A stretch of DNA of 46,342 bases from Pseudomonadales bacterium (GTDB lineage: Bacteria; Pseudomonadota; Gammaproteobacteria; Pseudomonadales; Pseudohongiellaceae): NCBI GenBank assembly GCA_023254735.1, contig JALRKV010000055.1, positions 1 through 46,342 of the forward strand, in the 5' to 3' direction. The translations under genes were made by a program, and so were the position numbers. Positions 42,800 to 46,342 of the stretch are shown piece after piece. Numbering within the stretch: position 1 is the first letter of the stretch; every line of letters starts with the position of its first letter. Under the pieces are notes generated by a model, which saw only the letters and a program-made list of their open reading frames with translations, did not search any database and was not told where the DNA came from.

Positions 42800-45700
42800 T
42801 TTATCTCAGCAAGGCGAGATTTAATTCTTTCGCCGACAGCACGAGGCGAGAATTCCGCTTCGATAAATTTCTTCGCTCTAGCGCCGAGCTGCTGCGCGAA
42901 GTCTGGCTCATCGACAAGCCGCCGCATTGCAGCGCTGGCCTGTTCCACAGACGGATCTGCCCAACGCTGACCTTTCAGATAAGGCCCATAGTCCTGCGCT
43001 AAGGTAATCAATTCATAATCGATCGGTATACAGTGACTCGCGTCGGTGTAATCAGTCGAACCAGACCAGTTAGTCACAATGACGCTTTTTCCCAAGCTCA
43101 TTGCTTCGGCAGGGCCTAGGCCGAATCCCTCGGATCGATGTAGCGAAACAAAACAGTCGACGACGTTGATGAGTGAGTCGATCTCCGATTTGCTATGGTC
43201 GTCTGTAAACACGATGATGTTGTGGCGCGTTCCGATGACTTCCCTTAGCGCAATCATCGATTCGGCTGTCGCATTATTAACTTTAAGCACGAGAGTCGCG
43301 CGCTCGTCTTCGGCCTCGAATGCGGCCATAAACGCATTGAGCGCCGCCTTCGGGTTCTTGCGCTCGGCCATGCTGCGCGTGTCGTACATCGCAAGGAAAA
43401 TAAAGGAGTCTTTGGGGAGGCCAAAGTAGTCTCGATTAAGGGACGCAACAGGACTCGGTGCCACGCAGTGCGGAATGCACACGACGGGTTTCTCTGTTTC
43501 TGACGCGATCGCTTGGCGCACAAATTCTGACGGCACCCAGATCTCATCGACCTCATCGAGTGCAGGACGCCAGCCCTCCGGCATTGTTTCAAGCTCCCAC
43601 GCCCAGTAGGCAATGTGATAACTTTTCTCGATTAAGAACGTTGGTATTGTCGCGCGAGCAAGGTGGAGATAGTCGGCGTTGATATGCCACAGCGTGACAG
43701 AGAAGGGCGCGTTGTTGCACTCTTTATGTTGCCATGAAAGGTCGCCCATGCGCGCGGGGTTATCGCGTTCAAAATTTATGATGCCAAAATCGATATCCGC
43801 CGCGGCGAGTGCGCGTGCGTCAGACCTAGCACCTTCACCCAAGCCCATTTCGGCGCGAATGTAGCCAATTAAATTAACACCCTGCACGGGCAATGAGTCA
43901 CCAGAGTCTACCGCGCTGTAATCCTCGGCTTCTACAGAGTCTAGCACCTCGGCTGATAGCGCTAGCTCCGCGCGGCCGTCGACGCCAGTCAAGGTCAGGT
44001 TCGGATTGTAGTACTCATCGCCAGCGCGCAGCACGTCACCCCATTTTTCCCACATGCGCATTTCATCTTCCTTGGGCACGTGTGTTTTCCGAGAAATACT
44101 CTCGTGGTGAATCAGCGCGCAGCGCGGTGTCCAAATGTTGATGAGGCCGGCCTGCCTTAGCCTTAGGCATAGGTCTACGTCGTTGCTCACCACAGCGAGG
44201 CTCTCATCGAAACCGTTCACCGCATTAAACTTCTCTCGACTTACCATCAAGCATGCGCCGGTGTTAGCAGACACCTCTCTGGCGAGATTGTGCAGATTGC
44301 CGCGTAGCTCACTGCTCGGTGACATCTTGTGAAAAAGATGAAGGCCACCGCCACCTGAGTTGATAAGGAATACGCCCGCATGCTGCAACTGTCCCTCAGG
44401 GTAATAGAGCAACGCACCGACTGTTCCAACAGTGGGTCGCTGCGCCTGCTTTACCAGTTCGGTGAGCCAGCTCGCGTCGATAATTTCAACGTCGTCATTG
44501 AGGAAAAGGAGGAACTCTCCATTGGATTCGCGAGCGCCGAGATTATTTAGGCGCGGCCAATTGAAGTCGAAATCGCATTCGATTACGGTCAATCCCTTAT
44601 CAACGAGGTAGCGAATCCCTTCGGGATTTTTTCCGCGGCTATTGTCTAGTATGACAACTTCGAAATTAGGATAGCCTGTAAGCGAAAGCAGCGACTCTAT
44701 ACAAGGTTCGATTATGTCGAGCTTGGCCATAGTAGGAATAATGATGCTGACACGAGGCGTCGTAGCTAGGGGCCGGTCGACATAGCGCACCGGCTCAGAA
44801 CCCTCGCTGGGGCAATGTTCTAGCAGCTTGCATCCCGGTTCTTTGTCTTCGAGAAAATTACTTGCCCATAAAGTCTCTGTGAGCTGCCCCGCGTCCGGAG
44901 TTGACGTTTGCGTCCAGAGAACCTCTGGCACTCGCGCAACTTTTTCTGCTGCGTTACCCAGTTCGAGCAAAAGGCGATAGCGCAGCGTTGCGATAGTCTG
45001 CGGGTTATTTCCGATAACCTCGGCTAGCGAGTTAAGCAATGTCTCGGTGTTGATGCGTGCGAAAAGCTCCGCGGCAAACAGATACACACCGCCGATATAA
45101 TCTCGACCCAGAAGGTGTTCGGACGACCAGCCGAATGTAAATTCGGGGTTTGTTTGAACGCCACTCGAGTCAAGGTAATCGTGGTCTGAATAGACAAGTT
45201 CTGCGCCAGTCCCCTCGCGAAGCGATGCGAAAGACTGCAGCGCATGGGGGGCGAGCCTCTCCGCTTTATCGATGAGTAGTAGTTCATCGGCTGATTCAGC
45301 CGCGTTAGACAGGCTGCGTAGGAATGCGCCCGCATAGTCTCGCGGCTCGTAATCGCTAGAAATCATACAAACGACAGCGGCGACTGCTGAATTCTTCTGC
45401 AGTGACGCAGTATAGGCATCAAGATCATTGTCATCTTTTTCTGCCATCACCATCACGGCAATACGACTCGATGCTGCCGGATTCTTTTCGAACCGCCGTG
45501 CAGCGAGCTGTTCCCGGTCGCTAACCCAACGCTGATAAATTGCAGAGCGAGTAAGGTTAACTACTTCACGTTCAAGCGAGACGTTGTCCGAGCCGTCGTC
45601 GAAGGTAATAGTTAAGGTGAACCGGCCCCGTGGTAAGAAGCGCTTTTCGAAGGTTTCCAAAAAACCAGAACTGCGTGCTTCGGCCGTTGCGCGGAACGAG

Positions 45701-46342
45701 GCGGCGACGTCGTCTCGCGGAAGGCTAGGCGCGAATGTGCGGTAAAGCCTTTCGCCAACTGAAACGGAAATCGAAACACGGTTGCCTGCAGAAAACGCCC
45801 AGCCGGCTAGAGTCAGGTCATCGTCGACCAATTGAATGTTCGGACCCGGTGAGTCTACGCTGCATTTAATCTTGCCTCGTGCTCGCTTAGTTGCCATTGG
45901 GCTTACCGAAGAGTTATTGGAAGCCTCGGCTGTGACTCTGCCAACGGGGGCCGCGGTCGAGCGTGCGACAACACTCTTCACGCTTCTTGAAATATAGCGA
46001 TAGGGTTTGGTGACTCGCCACGAGAATGAATTGAGTACGGCAGTGAGATGCTGTGACAGATTCTTGTTCTCTTGCGCTAGATTTTCTAAACCGCGGCGTA
46101 GCTCATCCGTCGAAGCCTGCAAAGACTTTATTTCTCTAACAAGACTACGAGTTGACTCCTCGGTCTCAGCCCGTTCGTTCTCAAAACTTGCAAGGAGTTC
46201 GCGCCTCGCCTGTTCCGCTTCCGCGCCCAGCTGCTGCAACGCAGCCTGATACTCTTGTTGCGAGAGACGGAGATGTTTATGCAGATCTGCAATTTCGTCC
46301 GAAGAATCAAAGGTGCCAAAAACTTCGTTGAGTTCCGCAGGG
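42796..46342 (-). CDS. Large multidomain glycosyltransferase (GT2-like, GT2, GT4), 5' end outside window
   Basis: The frame stays open to the right edge, so the start is missing and at least 1,180 residues are encoded here. Positions are counted from an internal TTG at 46239. Residues 1-75 are coiled coil, followed by SFSWRVTKPYRYIS, a linker common in large surface-polysaccharide transferases. About 130-235 is a beta-sandwich-like part (LTLAGWAFSAGN). About 260-480 resembles a degenerate GT2 domain (ELVYSDHDYLDSSGVQTNP). About 495-720 is an intact GT2 domain (VSIIIPTMAKLD, FLLFLNDDVEI). About 785-1140 is a GT4-type domain (NLIGYIRAEMGLGEGARS, HRSEGFGLGPAEAMSLGK). It probably builds several linkages of one polymer. 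Confidence 0.88.
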   Translation of the reverse strand, partial: PAELNEVFGTFDSSDEIADLHKHLRLSQQEYQAALQQLGAEAEQARRELLASFENERAETEESTRSLVREIKSLQASTDELRRGLENLAQENKNLSQHLTAVLNSFSWRVTKPYRYISRSVKSVVARSTAAPVGRVTAEASNNSSVSPMATKRARGKIKCSVDSPGPNIQLVDDDLTLAGWAFSAGNRVSISVSVGERLYRTFAPSLPRDDVAASFRATAEARSSGFLETFEKRFLPRGRFTLTITFDDGSDNVSLEREVVNLTRSAIYQRWVSDREQLAARRFEKNPAASSRIAVMVMAEKDDNDLDAYTASLQKNSAVAAVVCMISSDYEPRDYAGAFLRSLSNAAESADELLLIDKAERLAPHALQSFASLREGTGAELVYSDHDYLDSSGVQTNPEFTFGWSSEHLLGRDYIGGVYLFAAELFARINTETLLNSLAEVIGNNPQTIATLRYRLLLELGNAAEKVARVPEVLWTQTSTPDAGQLTETLWASNFLEDKEPGCKLLEHCPSEGSEPVRYVDRPLATTPRVSIIIPTMAKLDIIEPCIESLLSLTGYPNFEVVILDNSRGKNPEGIRYLVDKGLTVIECDFDFNWPRLNNLGARESNGEFLLFLNDDVEIIDASWLTELVKQAQRPTVGTVGALLYYPEGQLQHAGVFLINSGGGGLHLFHKMSPSSELRGNLHNLAREVSANTGACLMVSREKFNAVNGFDESLAVVSNDVDLCLRLRQAGLINIWTPRCALIHHESISRKTHVPKEDEMRMWEKWGDVLRAGDEYYNPNLTLTGVDGRAELALSAEVLDSVEAEDYSAVDSGDSLPVQGVNLIGYIRAEMGLGEGARSDARALAAADIDFGIINFERDNPARMGDLSWQHKECNNAPFSVTLWHINADYLHLARATIPTFLIEKSYHIAYWAWELETMPEGWRPALDEVDEIWVPSEFVRQAIASETEKPVVCIPHCVAPSPVASLNRDYFGLPKDSFIFLAMYDTRSMAERKNPKAALNAFMAAFEAEDERATLVLKVNNATAESMIALREVIGTRHNIIVFTDDHSKSEIDSLINVVDCFVSLHRSEGFGLGPAEAMSLGKSVIVTNWSGSTDYTDASHCIPIDYELITLAQDYGPYLKGQRWADPSVEQASAAMRRLVDEPDFAQQLGARAKKFIEAEFSPRAVGERIKSRLAEIN

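Noticed and set aside
1..46342. CRISPR arrays, tRNA/rRNA genes, insertion sequences or prophage
   Set aside because: No regularly spaced repeats, no cloverleaf-like segments, and no transposase, integrase or phage structural genes were seen.

Overview
The window is a gene-dense chromosomal segment of a flagellated gammaproteobacterium. Two things point there. The flagellar block has a sigma-54-type promoter in front of fliK, as in polar-flagellate Pseudomonas and Vibrio. The order rppH-ptsP / lgt-thyA-folA / argA-phhB-hemW-rdgB-metW-metX-yggT-proC-yggS / pilT / ruvX-tonB-gshB also resembles the Pseudomonas chromosome as I remember it; this is from memory, no search was run. I see no rRNA, tRNA, CRISPR array, insertion sequence or prophage. 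Genus cannot be named from this sequence.

Layout. (1) 80-14188, plus strand: late part of a flagellar export/basal-body operon, fliF-G-H-I-J, then fliK-L-M-N-O-P-Q-R-flhB, closed by an overlapping gene for a tail-anchored protein that looks like an ExeA/DamX-type ATPase without its nucleotide-binding loop. (2) 14200-15829, minus strand: a small Xre-type regulator followed by two diverged copies of one four-helix membrane protein, none of known function. (3) 15830-16409: the only gene-free stretch above 300 bases, with overlapping alternative RNA hairpins. (4) 16410-22349: SlyD-like isomerase, a Tat-exported sulfite-oxidase-family enzyme, DNA polymerase II (whose conserved N-terminus extends upstream of any normal start codon), a GcvR-like double-ACT protein and a HAD-IB phosphatase. 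(5) 22546-28562: rppH, ptsP, an NRDE-family protein (minus), lgt, thyA and folA. (6) 28573-36391, minus strand: a long probable operon yggS-proC-yggT-metX-metW-rdgB-hemW-phhB-argA. (7) 36491-40141: pilT (plus), then ruvX, tonB and gshB (minus). (8) 40397-46342: an operon of a membrane protein and two family-2 glycosyltransferases, meeting head-on a very large multidomain glycosyltransferase that runs off the right edge.

How it fits together. Region 1 builds the MS ring, the C-ring switch and the type III export gate and ATPase; pilT powers pilus retraction, so the cell probably swims and twitches. Regions 5 and 6 are housekeeping: mRNA decapping, nitrogen-PTS signalling, lipoprotein maturation, the dTMP/folate pair, and proline, methionine, arginine and glutathione synthesis. 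Region 8 looks like surface polysaccharide (O-antigen or capsule) assembly. Packing is tight: many 1-11 base overlaps, and three convergent gene pairs share or abut their stop codons.

The least explained parts are the pseudo-ATPase at the end of the flagellar operon, the Xre/two-membrane-protein module, and the missing start codon of DNA polymerase II.
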